A stretch of DNA of 64,000 nt from contig CAVVFX010000020.1 in assembly GCA_963747535.1 (NCBI GenBank), positions 434,001-498,000 on the forward strand, written 5' to 3'. This DNA comes from CAVVFX01 sp963747535. GTDB lineage: Bacteria > Acidobacteriota > Terriglobia > Bryobacterales > Bryobacteraceae. Position 1 is the stretch's first letter. Each line of letters starts with the position of its first letter. Made by a program: the position numbers and the translations under genes. Positions 28,296 through 36,989 of this stretch are shown here, piece by piece. The notes under the pieces are model-generated. The model was not told the DNA's origin. It searched no databases and saw only the letters and a program-made list of their open reading frames with translations.

Positions 28296-28316
28296 ACAGA
28301 CTGAAGTCGGCGTTAC
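28296..28316. repeat. Partly degenerate ACAGACTGAAGTCTGT palindrome, copy
   Basis: ACAGACTGAAGTCGGCGTTAC lies across the stop codon of the upstream minus-strand gene; the gene's TAA is formed by the repeat's GTTAC end. The right arm is mutated compared with the copies at 43549, 50557 and 63493. Confidence 0.6.
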
Positions 28317-29563
28317 GCAAGCGGAAACTGCGATTTCGCCGGTGGCTTGTACGCCACATTCAGGTGCGGCGTTTCCAGCCTGGTGTGACCCTGCACTTTC
28401 GACGTCAGGCAGCTTTCAAGAATACCGCTCACCAGCAGCGTGCGATCTACCGGATAAGGCGCCGCGCCGGTCGCAAACATTTCTTCCACTTTATGCATCA
28501 AACATGCCGAGTAAGTTACGTTTGGCTCTGGCGTCAGCAGAAACTGCGTGGATGCTTGCCCCGTCCCCTGCAAACGCGCGGCGAAGTTGAAATCTTTCAG
28601 GGCACCGTTGAGCATTAGAAGAGTGGCGCGCAGCCCGTCACGGTACTCGATGAAATAGGCGGCCGGATTCTTCGCCAATTTGTACAGCTCTCCGGACCCG
28701 ACCAGATCCTGGGTGCGTCCGTCATCCACCGACGGTCCCAAAGGTGTGTCGCTGCGCGACAACGCGGCGATCAACAAGTCCTTCGAGTAGCGTCCGTCTT
28801 GTCCAGCTTTCCAAACCGCATCGCCTTCGATCATCTGCACGGCTTTGACGCCTGTTTCGCCATGTCCGCGGCGCTCGACCATGCACTGTAAGCCCTCAAG
28901 AGCGTGGAAATCCATCGGATCGGAACCGCCCTCTCCCACCATCAAGGCTTCCTCGATCCGGCAGCCGAGGGGCAAGTCAATCGCCGGCAACCGCCAGGTC
29001 ACCGGCAGTGACGAACCGGCCAGCATGGGGAACTTCATGCGCCGCGAAGTCTCCACCATCATCTTGGCTTTATCGAAACTGTAGGAAAGGTGTTTGTCGT
29101 TGTAGTACGGCACCACCCGCCCATCCTTTTCGAATACTTTCACGCATTGCTCGAAGAATTCGTAGCGCGGATAGAGAATCTGGCCCTTCTCGTTGCGTGG
29201 ATACTCGCCATGCTCGCCGATGGTCAGCACGGCATCGACCGCCAGTTTGTCGCCGCCGCAGCGGAGCGTTTCGGCGATGGTCTGATAGACCTTGAAGCCG
29301 AACTCGTTCGCGCGCGCGCCACTGAGGTCGCCATCAGGCTTCTGATCCACGTACAGGGACACTACTTTCATGTCCGGCATGTGCCATGCGCCTTCATAGG
29401 GATAGCCCACCAGAAAGCGGTCGCCCATATGCTGGCCGTGCGAAAGATAGCGATAAATCGTGGTGATGATGGCGATGCGCTTCGGCTGGGTGGTTTGAGC
29501 CGAAGCCGCGGCGGCCAATCCCGCCGAAGTCGCGGCACCGATAAATTCTCGTCTTGTCAGCAT
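28313..29563 (-). CDS. Conserved protein of unknown function, Tat-exported paralog (member B)
   Basis: 416 residues, opening with a Tat signal (LTRREFIGAATSAGLAAAASA). The body aligns end to end with the next gene upstream (29567-30763). Shared blocks: GGDKLAVDAVLTIGEHG-x-YP-x-NE-x-GQ-x-x-YPRYE, DKHLSYSF, AGSSLPVTWR, FHALEGLQCMVERR, KDFNFAA, and the terminal LETPHL. The invariant His, Glu, Asp and Tyr in these blocks look like a catalytic or metal site. No known family was recognised. The gene is 3 bases downstream of its paralog and followed by creatininase and MFS genes. The last codon and stop fall in a palindromic repeat. Confidence 0.75.
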   Translation of the reverse strand: MLTRREFIGAATSAGLAAAASAQTTQPKRIAIITTIYRYLSHGQHMGDRFLVGYPYEGAWHMPDMKVVSLYVDQKPDGDLSGARANEFGFKVYQTIAETLRCGGDKLAVDAVLTIGEHGEYPRNEKGQILYPRYEFFEQCVKVFEKDGRVVPYYNDKHLSYSFDKAKMMVETSRRMKFPMLAGSSLPVTWRLPAIDLPLGCRIEEALMVGEGGSDPMDFHALEGLQCMVERRGHGETGVKAVQMIEGDAVWKAGQDGRYSKDLLIAALSRSDTPLGPSVDDGRTQDLVGSGELYKLAKNPAAYFIEYRDGLRATLLMLNGALKDFNFAARLQGTGQASTQFLLTPEPNVTYSACLMHKVEEMFATGAAPYPVDRTLLVSGILESCLTSKVQGHTRLETPHLNVAYKPPAKSQFPLA

Positions 29564-29566
29564 GGC

Positions 29567-30763
29567 TTAGGTTCTCCAGTACGTCGATTCTTTGGTGGGT
29601 TGGTAGCGGATGGCGAGATGCGGCGTCTCCACTTTCGCGCCCTTGCGATACAGGCTCTCGACGCCCGCCGCGGTGAGGCCCGTCGTCAGCAGCGTGCGCT
29701 CCACCGGATATTGCACCTTGCCCGTCAGGTACATCTTCTCCATGTGATTCACCAGCGGACTAAAGAAATTAGCGAGGGTAGTCCGGCCGTCGGGCATGGG
29801 CAGATACATCTGCGTCGACCACGGACGACTTTGCCCTTCGAGATACGCGGCGAAATTGAAATCGCGGATGAGCCCACTAAGCAGCAGCATAGTGCACTTC
29901 AGTCCATCGTTGTGCTCGTAGCGATATGCCACGGGATCCTTCACCAGCCGCTGCATGTCCTCGACGCGGGGAAAGACATCATTGAAACCCGCACGCGCCG
30001 GAACCAATGTGTGACTGCGGCACAGCGCAGCGTCCATCAACTCGCGCGGCCATACACCGTTGCGCAAGGCGTCCCAGAAGGCGGGCCCGCGATAAGCCTG
30101 GACCCATTTCACGCCGCTCTCCGCTCCTTTCCTGCGCTCCACCATGCACTGAATGGTCTCCAGGCCATGAAAATCGTAGCTGTCGACACCGCCGTAGCAA
30201 ACGCACAGAGCTTCGCGAATGCGCGCGCCCATAGGCATTTCCACGGACGGTGTCCGCCACGTTACCGGCAGGCTGGAACCGGCCTGGAACGCAAAGCCCA
30301 TCTCGCGCGAGATGTCATACATCTTGCGCGCCCACTCCCAATTCCAGGAGAGGTGTTTGTCGCTGAAAACCGGCACGGACCGGCCGCTCTTGCGATAGAC
30401 ATCCACTATGCCCATGAAGAGCTCGTAGCGTGGATACTTGGTCTGACCCATCTCGTTCTTCGGATAGTGACCGTGTTCGCCAACCAGGACCACACCATCC
30501 ACGGCAAGCTTGTCGCCGCCGAGCGTCAGGGCTTCCGCGATCGTCGGATAGATTTTCATCGTGGGATGCCTAGCCGCGCGTTCGCGACTGAGGTCGTCTT
30601 CGCCGACCTGGTCGACATACAGGGATACCAGGTCCATCTCCGGATGATGGTGTGTGCCGTTCCAGCCATAGCCATCGAGGAACCGGTCGATGATGTGCTG
30701 GGTGTGCGAGTACTTGAAGAATCGGGTCGTGACGCCGGCTAGCTTGGGTCGCGCAGTGCTCAT
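29567..30763 (-). CDS. Conserved protein of unknown function, paralog without signal (member A)
   Basis: 398 residues, no export signal. Blocks shared with the downstream gene: DLVSLYVDQ (about 44-52), GGDKLAVDG (82-90), GEHGHYPKNEMGQ (95-107), PRYE (111-114), SDKHLSW (134-140), AGSSLPVTWR (161-170), FHGLETIQCMVERR (198-211). One copy keeps the Tat signal and the other lacks it, so the pair may work on two sides of the membrane, or this copy may have lost its signal. The start ATG overlaps the stop of the membrane-protein gene upstream by four bases. Function cannot be assigned; hydrolase or lyase chemistry is a guess from context. Confidence 0.75.
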   Translation of the reverse strand: MSTARPKLAGVTTRFFKYSHTQHIIDRFLDGYGWNGTHHHPEMDLVSLYVDQVGEDDLSRERAARHPTMKIYPTIAEALTLGGDKLAVDGVVLVGEHGHYPKNEMGQTKYPRYELFMGIVDVYRKSGRSVPVFSDKHLSWNWEWARKMYDISREMGFAFQAGSSLPVTWRTPSVEMPMGARIREALCVCYGGVDSYDFHGLETIQCMVERRKGAESGVKWVQAYRGPAFWDALRNGVWPRELMDAALCRSHTLVPARAGFNDVFPRVEDMQRLVKDPVAYRYEHNDGLKCTMLLLSGLIRDFNFAAYLEGQSRPWSTQMYLPMPDGRTTLANFFSPLVNHMEKMYLTGKVQYPVERTLLTTGLTAAGVESLYRKGAKVETPHLAIRYQPTKESTYWRT

Positions 30764-32352
30764 AGAAGGTCATTATTCCAGATCCTTGGAAAAACTGCAG
30801 CCATGGCCGCCAGAAGAGCCGCCAGCACCATAGCTAGCAAGGTGAGCAGCAGGGTCGGCGGAACCATCGCGGTGGTGCTCAGGATGTCCGACGTGCGCGG
30901 CCAATCGGACACGTACCAGTGCACGAGTTCTCGCAGCGTGGACCGGCCGCCGGGAAATCCGCCATATAGCGGCAGTAGCTTCGCCAGATAGGTTGCGGCC
31001 AGGATGTAGCCCCAGAGCGCCACGGTGACCGCAGCGATCCAGCGCCCCGGCCGCCCCGAACGCTGGCATCCCAGGAGGGCCAGGCTCAGCAACGGGGTCA
31101 TGACGGCTTGCAGGTACCACGGGCCGGTAATCGTCAACAACCCGTTGGTGTAGGTGTACAGGCTGCCGATGGCGTAAACCACGGCGGCGCAGAATGCCAG
31201 CACAGGGGCCCAGAGGAACGCGTCGCGACGGAGATCGCGATGTATGACGTAGAGTACCAAGGCAATCACGAGCAGGAACAGAAGCGTATTCATGGTGTGG
31301 ACGGAGAAATCGTTGAACGAAGCATTGCCCATCCAGAAGGCGCCGCGGGCCATGAACGGGATGCTCCGCAGCCAGGGGATCGAAAACAGCGCTTTCAACG
31401 CGCCGGCGGTAGTCACTCCGTTGATCGCCTCCACGTGACCGCTGAGATTGCCATACAGCATGAGGTTGCGTACATACCACGGACCTGCAAGCACGGCCGG
31501 GATAGCGAATAAGGCCAGGAGTCCGCGGCCCGGCAGGGTGCCCTTGCGATACCACGCCAGCGCCGCCAACACGTACAACGGTACGAACACCAGAAAATAA
31601 GCTTTGGTCAACAAGCCTGCCGTCAGAATGCCGGCGAGCCATGCCGCGGCCCGCACCGAAGGCTGACGGTGGCAGCGCAGGGCCCAAACAATCAGCCAGA
31701 CCGACAGCGGAACCGCGAGCCAGTCGTTGCCGATGTGCGCTATCGTCGCCCAGAACATCTGGCACGAGAAGGTGAGGAATACGAGGATCGCGGTGAACGT
31801 TGCATCGAGGCCGGCTTCCGCGCCGAGCGCAAGCATCCCGCGGAACATGGAGAGTACACTCGCCATCGCTACCAGCAGCCTGAGGATCCAGACCCTTCGC
31901 GGCAAGGGCACGCGCAACATCAGTTCGTTGGGGATGGCCATCAGCAGGTACGCGAGAGGGGCATGCTGGGCCTCGTAATTCGTGGAGTAGCGCTCGCTCT
32001 CCTGCATCCGAAGTTCAGACGGAATGCGCTGCGCAGCCTCCCGGAGCTCATGCCGTTTCAGGCTGTCTAGAGCAGAATACTGATCGAACGTTCGGACGCC
32101 GTCGGTGTATTGGAGGTGCAGATTTTCGATCATCAGATGGCTCATCGGCAGCAGAACCATGGACTCGTTGATATCTTCGGGAAGTCCCGTGCGTCCCACG
32201 ACCGGGAGGGAGTGATGGGCTCCGAGATGCTGCACGTAGCCGTAGTGGAACTCCTCGTCAAAGCCTTCCCATAAAGGGAGGAGGGAGACGTAGAGCAGGG
32301 CGTTGAGGAGGCCGTAGATCAACAGAAGAGTACGGGTGTAACGGAGAGACAA
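30760..32352 (-). CDS. Polytopic membrane protein, GT-C/DUF2142-like
   Basis: 530 residues with about 11-12 helices. Loop 1 has PLWEGFDEEFHYGYVQHL, the acidic-aromatic pattern of GT-C enzymes, which would position a metal-independent sugar transfer from a polyprenyl-phosphate donor. The loop following it (about 40-125) is long and extracytoplasmic. It heads a possible five-gene minus-strand run, overlapping the next gene by four bases (30760-30763), although its function has no evident link with the downstream enzymes. Confidence 0.78.
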   Translation of the reverse strand: MSLRYTRTLLLIYGLLNALLYVSLLPLWEGFDEEFHYGYVQHLGAHHSLPVVGRTGLPEDINESMVLLPMSHLMIENLHLQYTDGVRTFDQYSALDSLKRHELREAAQRIPSELRMQESERYSTNYEAQHAPLAYLLMAIPNELMLRVPLPRRVWILRLLVAMASVLSMFRGMLALGAEAGLDATFTAILVFLTFSCQMFWATIAHIGNDWLAVPLSVWLIVWALRCHRQPSVRAAAWLAGILTAGLLTKAYFLVFVPLYVLAALAWYRKGTLPGRGLLALFAIPAVLAGPWYVRNLMLYGNLSGHVEAINGVTTAGALKALFSIPWLRSIPFMARGAFWMGNASFNDFSVHTMNTLLFLLVIALVLYVIHRDLRRDAFLWAPVLAFCAAVVYAIGSLYTYTNGLLTITGPWYLQAVMTPLLSLALLGCQRSGRPGRWIAAVTVALWGYILAATYLAKLLPLYGGFPGGRSTLRELVHWYVSDWPRTSDILSTTAMVPPTLLLTLLAMVLAALLAAMAAVFPRIWNNDLL

Positions 32353-32456
32353 ACTCCTATTATGCGGATAAATGGCGACGCGCCGCGTTTGTCATTCCTG
32401 ATCCGGTCACGATGGACCGCAGACTCGGCCGCCGAAATGTATCAGAATAAAAAAGG

Positions 32457-32687
32457 ATGCAGCGCTTTGACCGAATCACGTGGAACCCGAATCAGATGAA
32501 TGGCCAGCCATGCATTCGTGGAATGCGGTTAACGGTGCGCCGCGTGGTCGAGGCTGTGAGCCTCTATCCGAACCGGGACGACCTTTTTCGTAACTATCCG
32601 GAGTTGGAGCCAGACGATGTTCGGCAGGCCCTCGCTTTTGCCGCGGCGAACCTCGAGGACGCCGCGAAGGACACCGCCGCCGCTTGA
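32457..32687 (+). CDS. DUF433 antitoxin-like protein (module 1)
   Basis: 76 residues. FDRITWNPNQMNGQPCIRGMRLTVRRVVEAV...YPELEPDDVRQALAFAAAN is the DUF433 pattern (IxxxPxxxxGxPxIxGTRI), a small winged-helix-like DNA-binding domain paired with PIN-like toxins. An AGG precedes ATG 32457 closely. The stop overlaps the next start by four bases (TTGA), the usual antitoxin-toxin coupling. Confidence 0.85.
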   Translation: MQRFDRITWNPNQMNGQPCIRGMRLTVRRVVEAVSLYPNRDDLFRNYPELEPDDVRQALAFAAANLEDAAKDTAAA

Positions 32688-33055
32688 CCGTGCGTCGCGT
32701 CCTTGACCAAGGCATTCCGCGAGCTGCCGCTGCCCTCCTGCGCGAGCGAGGACTTGAATTTATCCACGTGGGAGAGATCGGGATGTCGCAGGCGGACGAT
32801 CAGGAGCTCCTTGCAGCGTCCTTGGAACGAAATGCCGCCGTGGTTACCCTGGACGCTGACTTCCACACGATTCTTGCGGTCACCGGGGCGAAAGGACCGT
32901 CAGCGATTCGGGTGCGCATCCAGGGTTTGAACGCGCTCGCTATCGTAGGTGGACCAATCGTCTCCGGCAGCATCATCACCAGCCCGAGCCGCGGTGCGCA
33001 TGCGTTGGTTTGCGTATACTGGAATCGGTTGACCTATGGGCAAGGAATACATTGA
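32684..33055 (+). CDS. DUF5615 PIN-like toxin candidate (module 1)
   Basis: 123 residues from TTG 32684; GTG 32690 is an alternative. VLDQGIPRAAAALLRERGLEFIHVGEIGMSQADDQELLAASLERNAAVVTLDADFHTIL follows the DUF5615 layout: Asp in strand 1, 'DxELLxxA' and 'VVTLDxDF' with paired acidic residues. This is the mut7-C/PIN-type nuclease fold, probably an RNase toxin controlled by the preceding DUF433 protein. Its tail overlaps the next DUF433 gene by 20 bases. Confidence 0.8.
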   Translation: MTVRRVLDQGIPRAAAALLRERGLEFIHVGEIGMSQADDQELLAASLERNAAVVTLDADFHTILAVTGAKGPSAIRVRIQGLNALAIVGGPIVSGSIITSPSRGAHALVCVYWNRLTYGQGIH

Positions 33056-33353
33056 ACAGCGCGAGGGCGGATACTTTATCAAGGGTTCCCGCGTTTCCTT
33101 GGACTCGGTGGTATATGCATTCTTGAGAGGAGAATCTCCTGAGGGAATCGCTGAATCCTTTCCGGTCTTGGGACTTGAGCAAATCTTCGGCGCTCTGGCC
33201 TTTTACATGGCGAACCGCGAAATCGTGGATCGTTACCTGAGCGAAGGCCGGGTGGAGTTCGAATCCTTGCGAAAGCGGGCGCGGCAGGACAATCCAGCGC
33301 TCTATGCAAAGCTTACCGAAGCTCGCAAATTGACCCACACGCCCGGCGCATGA
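33036..33353 (+). CDS. DUF433 antitoxin-like protein (module 2)
   Basis: 105 residues: YIEQREGGYFIKGSRVSLDSVVYAFLRGESPEGIAESFPVLGLEQIFGALAFYMANREIVDRYL. It is a divergent DUF433 member, longer than module 1 and with a charged C-terminal extension (VEFESLRKRARQDNP) that could bind the toxin. It starts inside the module 1 toxin gene and overlaps the next gene by four bases. Confidence 0.83.
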   Translation: MGKEYIEQREGGYFIKGSRVSLDSVVYAFLRGESPEGIAESFPVLGLEQIFGALAFYMANREIVDRYLSEGRVEFESLRKRARQDNPALYAKLTEARKLTHTPGA

Positions 33354-33700
33354 GACCGCGATTCCAAGCGGATGCAGATTTCAATCACAAGATCGTAGTT
33401 GGCCTTCGCCGCCGGGAACCGGCCACCGATTTCCAGGGTGCTCACGACGGTGGTGTTATTGGCCTACCCGACCTGGACGTGCTGGCCGTGGCCGCGGATT
33501 CCGGCAGAATCCTTATTTCCCACGATCGAAAAACAATGCCCGGTCACTTTGCGAGATTTCGAGAAACGCGATCGAGTCCGGGGCTCATCCTCGTGTCGCA
33601 GGAGCTCGATATAGGCGCGGCTATCGAAGACCTGCTGTTGATTTGGGAGGCGACAGATGCCGGGGAATGGGTAGATGGTCTCGGTTTCGTGCCACTCTAG
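33350..33700 (+). CDS. DUF5615 PIN-like toxin candidate (module 2)
   Basis: 116 residues. FQADADFNHKIVVGLRRREPATDFQGAHDGGVIGLPDLDVLAVAADSGRILISHDRKTMPGHFARF gives the DUF5615 acidic set (DAD, DLDVL, SHDRKTM). It is coupled to the preceding DUF433 gene by ATGA. Together the four genes form two adjacent toxin-antitoxin-like modules in one transcript. Confidence 0.82.
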   Translation: MRPRFQADADFNHKIVVGLRRREPATDFQGAHDGGVIGLPDLDVLAVAADSGRILISHDRKTMPGHFARFRETRSSPGLILVSQELDIGAAIEDLLLIWEATDAGEWVDGLGFVPL

Positions 33701-33888
33701 CCCGATCGATCGCTGTTGATCGCTGGCAAAACGGTTGCGTCCCGCCTTTCGGTAAGCCGGTTCCACGGGGTAGCATTCCGATCATGCGGCCGGCGCGGTG
33801 GAAGCCCATGATGATGTCGTCGGTGTCCGATTACAGAGAATGCATTGCATCCGGCATTCGGCGAGCCCGATGATAGAATAAGACCATT

Positions 33889-35505
33889 GTGAGACGGATG
33901 CTCTTGGTGCTCGCGCTTGCAGGTGCGCCCGCGCTGGCGCAGATCGGGTCGCAGAACAGGCTGGCAATATCCGCCGACGCGTCACAACTCTACTTTGTTT
34001 CGACGCTCGCCCCGGCGGGTCAAACGGTTTCGAGCTACCCGCTATACCTCTACAAATACGTCGCCGGACAGCTCGGGCTCGTCTATCTCCCTCAACCAGA
34101 CCTGCCACACCAGACTTGGAACCAGCTGCAGGGGCTGAACGTGAGCTCCGACGGTTCGACAGTGGCCGTCGGGATGTGGAGCCTTCCGCTGCTCACAATG
34201 CCCGTCTCCGGCGGATATCAAGAGCTTTGCTTAATACTCACCGGCCATGGGTCTCCGTCCTGCGCCGGCGATCCGGTTCTCAGCCGTAACGGCCGCTACG
34301 TTTACGCCGGCAGCTTGCTTGATCTCGTCCAGGGCACGACCGTGAACGTCCCGTTATCCAACAGTAGTCCGGTCGACGCCGTGGCGAACGACGGAACAGT
34401 GGTCGGCCTGACGCAAACCTCTCCACAGCTTCTCGCCGTTTGGAACTCCCAAACCGGAGTCCATACCATTCCGCTCCCGGTAGGGGTCCAAGTAGCCGGC
34501 GGCCCGACAATTGACAGCACGGGAACACATGTCGCGGTCTGCGACGCGACCTCTGCTGCGGGGGCACCCTGCGATATCATCGAGCTTTCGTCCGGGAATG
34601 TCAGCCCGATCCCCACAGGCTTCCGGTTGTTGCAATTCAGCGACGACAGCTCAAAGATAGCCTTATTCGGCACTGACCCCAACAACGGGCGGCAGAGCCA
34701 GGTGTATTTGGCAAAGGTGGACGGGTCGAACCTGCAGCAGGTCACGTCTGAGCCATTCGGCGTCACGCAGGCGGGAATCAGTGGCGACGCGTCGATCGTC
34801 ATAGCTGCGAACGGAGTGGGAGAATACCTTCAGATCAACGTGCAGCAGGGTGCGCGCCAACTCCTCTTTGAGGCCGGGCCACAGCTTGGCTCCCCAGGCC
34901 AACCTAGATACCTGTCCGGCGGCGCGCCGGGCTCTATGGTATCCCTCGCAGGAACGGGAATCGCAAAAGAGTATGCCGTCGCCCCACCGGGAGTGCAACT
35001 CCCCACGACTCTGGGCGGTGTGCAGGTGCTTGTGGACGGGACACCTGTTCCTCTCATTGAGGCGGACGGCGACAGTGCTGTTTTTCAACTCCCGTGGGAG
35101 TTGTTCCCTGGTAGCCATCAGCTTGAAGTTAGCCGTGATTTCAGCTCGCCTTTTGCGCTCGGAAACCAAGTCTCGCTCGAAGTCTCCACGACTGATCCGT
35201 GGGAGATCGCCGGGCCGTTCCACCAGAACTGGACCCCCGTCACTTATGCCAGTCCAGCCCAGGCGGGCGAGATTCTTCATTTCTATATAACTGGCCTTGG
35301 GCCCGTGATCGGCGCGATTCAAACGGGCGAACCCACACCCTCAACCACGCTCTTCCCGCTGGCTGACATGAGTAACTGCCACACCTCCGATCCAACCCTT
35401 AACCTATTGTTTGCAGGCCTCGCGCCCGGAACCGTCGGCGTTTATCAGGTAGATGCGCAGGTGACCAGTCTGCCGTCAAGCTACGCCCCTTGCCGCGGCT
35501 TCTAG
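33889..35505 (+). CDS. Secreted protein with beta-propeller-like repeats and TIGR03437 C-terminal domain
   Basis: 538 residues from GTG 33889 (ATG 33898 possible). A signal peptide (MLLVLALAGAPALAQ) comes first. Then come WD40/PD40-like repeats with SxDGxxxAxG-type blades (LAISADASQLYFVS, LNVSSDGSTVAVG, TIDSTGTHVAVC, FSDDSSKIALFG, GISGDASIVIAANG). The C-terminal ~190 residues match the 'Solibacter C-terminal' domain: GAPGSMVSLAGTGIA, LPTTLGGVQVLVDGTPVPL, VFQLPWEL, GEILHFYITGLGPV. That domain is very expanded in Solibacter-type acidobacteria and is thought to act at the cell surface; function unknown. Confidence 0.85.
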   Translation: MRRMLLVLALAGAPALAQIGSQNRLAISADASQLYFVSTLAPAGQTVSSYPLYLYKYVAGQLGLVYLPQPDLPHQTWNQLQGLNVSSDGSTVAVGMWSLPLLTMPVSGGYQELCLILTGHGSPSCAGDPVLSRNGRYVYAGSLLDLVQGTTVNVPLSNSSPVDAVANDGTVVGLTQTSPQLLAVWNSQTGVHTIPLPVGVQVAGGPTIDSTGTHVAVCDATSAAGAPCDIIELSSGNVSPIPTGFRLLQFSDDSSKIALFGTDPNNGRQSQVYLAKVDGSNLQQVTSEPFGVTQAGISGDASIVIAANGVGEYLQINVQQGARQLLFEAGPQLGSPGQPRYLSGGAPGSMVSLAGTGIAKEYAVAPPGVQLPTTLGGVQVLVDGTPVPLIEADGDSAVFQLPWELFPGSHQLEVSRDFSSPFALGNQVSLEVSTTDPWEIAGPFHQNWTPVTYASPAQAGEILHFYITGLGPVIGAIQTGEPTPSTTLFPLADMSNCHTSDPTLNLLFAGLAPGTVGVYQVDAQVTSLPSSYAPCRGF

Positions 35506-35970
35506 ATGCCCCTTTCGACCGCGTGGCTTGTGGTCCAACGACTCGAAAGTGGCGGATTCTCCCTGACCTTTAGCGTTTACAGATCCATGTTGACGGTTTG
35601 TCGCCGATCGCTGAAGTGCGCGCTCGGATCGGGAACAGCAAGTCATCTCCAGACCGCCGAACCCGCCGCGAACGGAAGAAACCCGGCCTCGGAGTCACTT
35701 CAACGATGTCCCAGTACATGATTCTTTTGCGCTCACATCAGCGGCTCAATATTCGCCGGGACCGCGTTTGTGCGACAGAGCCGTCAGTCTTACCGCAGTT
35801 CCTCCCTATGTATCGTTCGCCCATTCCCGGACCAGGCTTGAACCCCGGGCTGGGCAGCTGACCTTCAATGACTTGTAGCGTCTCGATCGGCCGCGAATAC
35901 ACGCGAATCTGAAACGAACGTACTGAACCGGTCATTCCAGAAGTTCGCTTAGCCTACAATGCCCGACAGG
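35506..35970. other. Intergenic region, nothing recognised
   Basis: 465 bases between a plus-strand gene end and a minus-strand gene end. Short open frames on both strands have no family features. No RNA gene or repeat family of this window was found in it. Confidence 0.5.
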
Positions 35971-36459
35971 CTACCAGGCGTGGGCGGCCGCTTCGGAGCG
36001 GATCAACGAAACTACCCTGGGCGCGTCCAGTTCACGGAAACCGGACATCGACATGTGAACGGCGTCCCTGTGGGTACCACCGTTGAAAGCGACCGTCTTT
36101 TGCTGGGCGAGAGCGCTGTCGACATACACAGGCATACCGTACAGCGACCCAACCGGCGGCATGGCCCCGAGTTCGCAATCGGGAAAGAGCGTCATCAGTT
36201 CCATTTCGGTGGCCAGGCGAACATGATTCAGGCCTAGAGCGTATTGCACTTCAGGCAGGTGGATATGGCGGCTGGCCGGCACCACGAGCATGTAGTAGTT
36301 GTCGTCGCCGAATACGACGACGGTTTTCGCCATCTCCCGAGCAGGTAGATGTTCTGCCGACGCCACTTCATTGGCTGTGAAGGCAGGGCGATGGGTTGTT
36401 ACGGTGTATTGGGCTTGGTGAGAGTCCAGGAACTCACGCAGTCTGGTTGACAGCGACAT
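35971..36459 (-). CDS. YbaK/EbsC family Cys-tRNA/aminoacyl-tRNA deacylase-like protein
   Basis: 162 residues, the full YbaK domain. Conserved Lys45 in EMAKTVVVFGDD and the late GSLYGMPVYVDSAL and KTVAFNGGTHRDAVHMS are the substrate-binding and fold signatures. Family members remove mischarged amino acids from tRNA (e.g. Cys- or Ala-tRNAPro) in the cytoplasm. It stands alone. Confidence 0.88.
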   Translation of the reverse strand: MSLSTRLREFLDSHQAQYTVTTHRPAFTANEVASAEHLPAREMAKTVVVFGDDNYYMLVVPASRHIHLPEVQYALGLNHVRLATEMELMTLFPDCELGAMPPVGSLYGMPVYVDSALAQQKTVAFNGGTHRDAVHMSMSGFRELDAPRVVSLIRSEAAAHAW

Positions 36460-36633
36460 AGGAGCCTCACCTGTATTATACGCTTGCCCAACGCTTAGAA
36501 CACGGATTTATCGATTATCACTGCTTCGGATTCGGCCGGCACGACGGCTGTTGTCTTGGTACCGGTCTATACAATCCCTGGCTGCAGCCGGCTTTCAGCC
36601 GCGCGAGCGCGCCCCGGGGGCACGCTTCAAAGG

Positions 36634-36725
36634 GGTCTGAAACTGGCGAGGTTCTGGCGACCTGGGGGTCGCGTGCGGACGGGGCGTCCGCCCCACAATT
36701 GTGGAGCAAACCAAGCAGGTTCTGG
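36634..36725 (+). repeat. 92-bp GC-rich dispersed repeat, copy A
   Basis: It reads from GGTCTGAAACTGGCGAGG through GCGGACG...CGTCCGCCCCAC to GCAGGTTCTGG. It matches the reverse complement of 44675-44765 nearly throughout, and its centre matches 4366-4406. The GTGCGGAC/GTCCGC core can fold. Confidence 0.85.
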
Positions 36726-36833
36726 AGAGCCGCGCGAGCGCACCGCGGGGGCACGCTCCGGTTGTCAGGCCGGTTCTGGCCCGAGGATTCATTCGCAAGC
36801 GGGAAAGATCCGCTCCCCACGATTTGCATTGCC

Positions 36834-36870
36834 GAATTTTACAAGTGCCTCTAAAATCTGTCACACAAAG
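36834..36870 (+). repeat. GAATTTTxCAAxGTGCC repeat, copy 1
   Basis: About 37 bases with AAGTGCCTCT and TCTGTCACACAAAG align with 42102-42139 with one gap. The final GTCACACAAxG word is also attached to the palindrome at 50557-50580. Confidence 0.6.
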
Positions 36871-36989
36871 ATGCAAAATGCGCAAGTTGTTACTTCCAGG
36901 CCCTTTGCAGTTGGCCACTCCGCGCTTTTTTGTCGGATTCTCCTTTACTTTCAAGTGCTTAAGATGCTAGGCTAGGGGTCGACTTTACA

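Larger units (their letters stand above)
36460..36989. other. Repeat-rich intergenic region upstream of pdp
   Basis: 530 bases without a gene. It holds two 26-bp direct repeats (36601-36626 and 36732-36757, two mismatches) flanking a 92-base unit also found at 44675-44765, then a second repeat at 36834-36870 shared with 42102-42139. The pdp promoter should lie in the last 100 bases; no strong sigma-70 boxes are evident. Confidence 0.65.

Noticed and set aside
29090..30742. 550-codon plus-strand open frame across the paralog pair
   Set aside because: Antisense to two homologous proteins with conserved blocks; its own sequence is Arg/His/Val-rich without family features.
35820..35860. tRNA-like TTGAACCCCGGGC word
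   Set aside because: No acceptor stem, anticodon arm or D arm around it.
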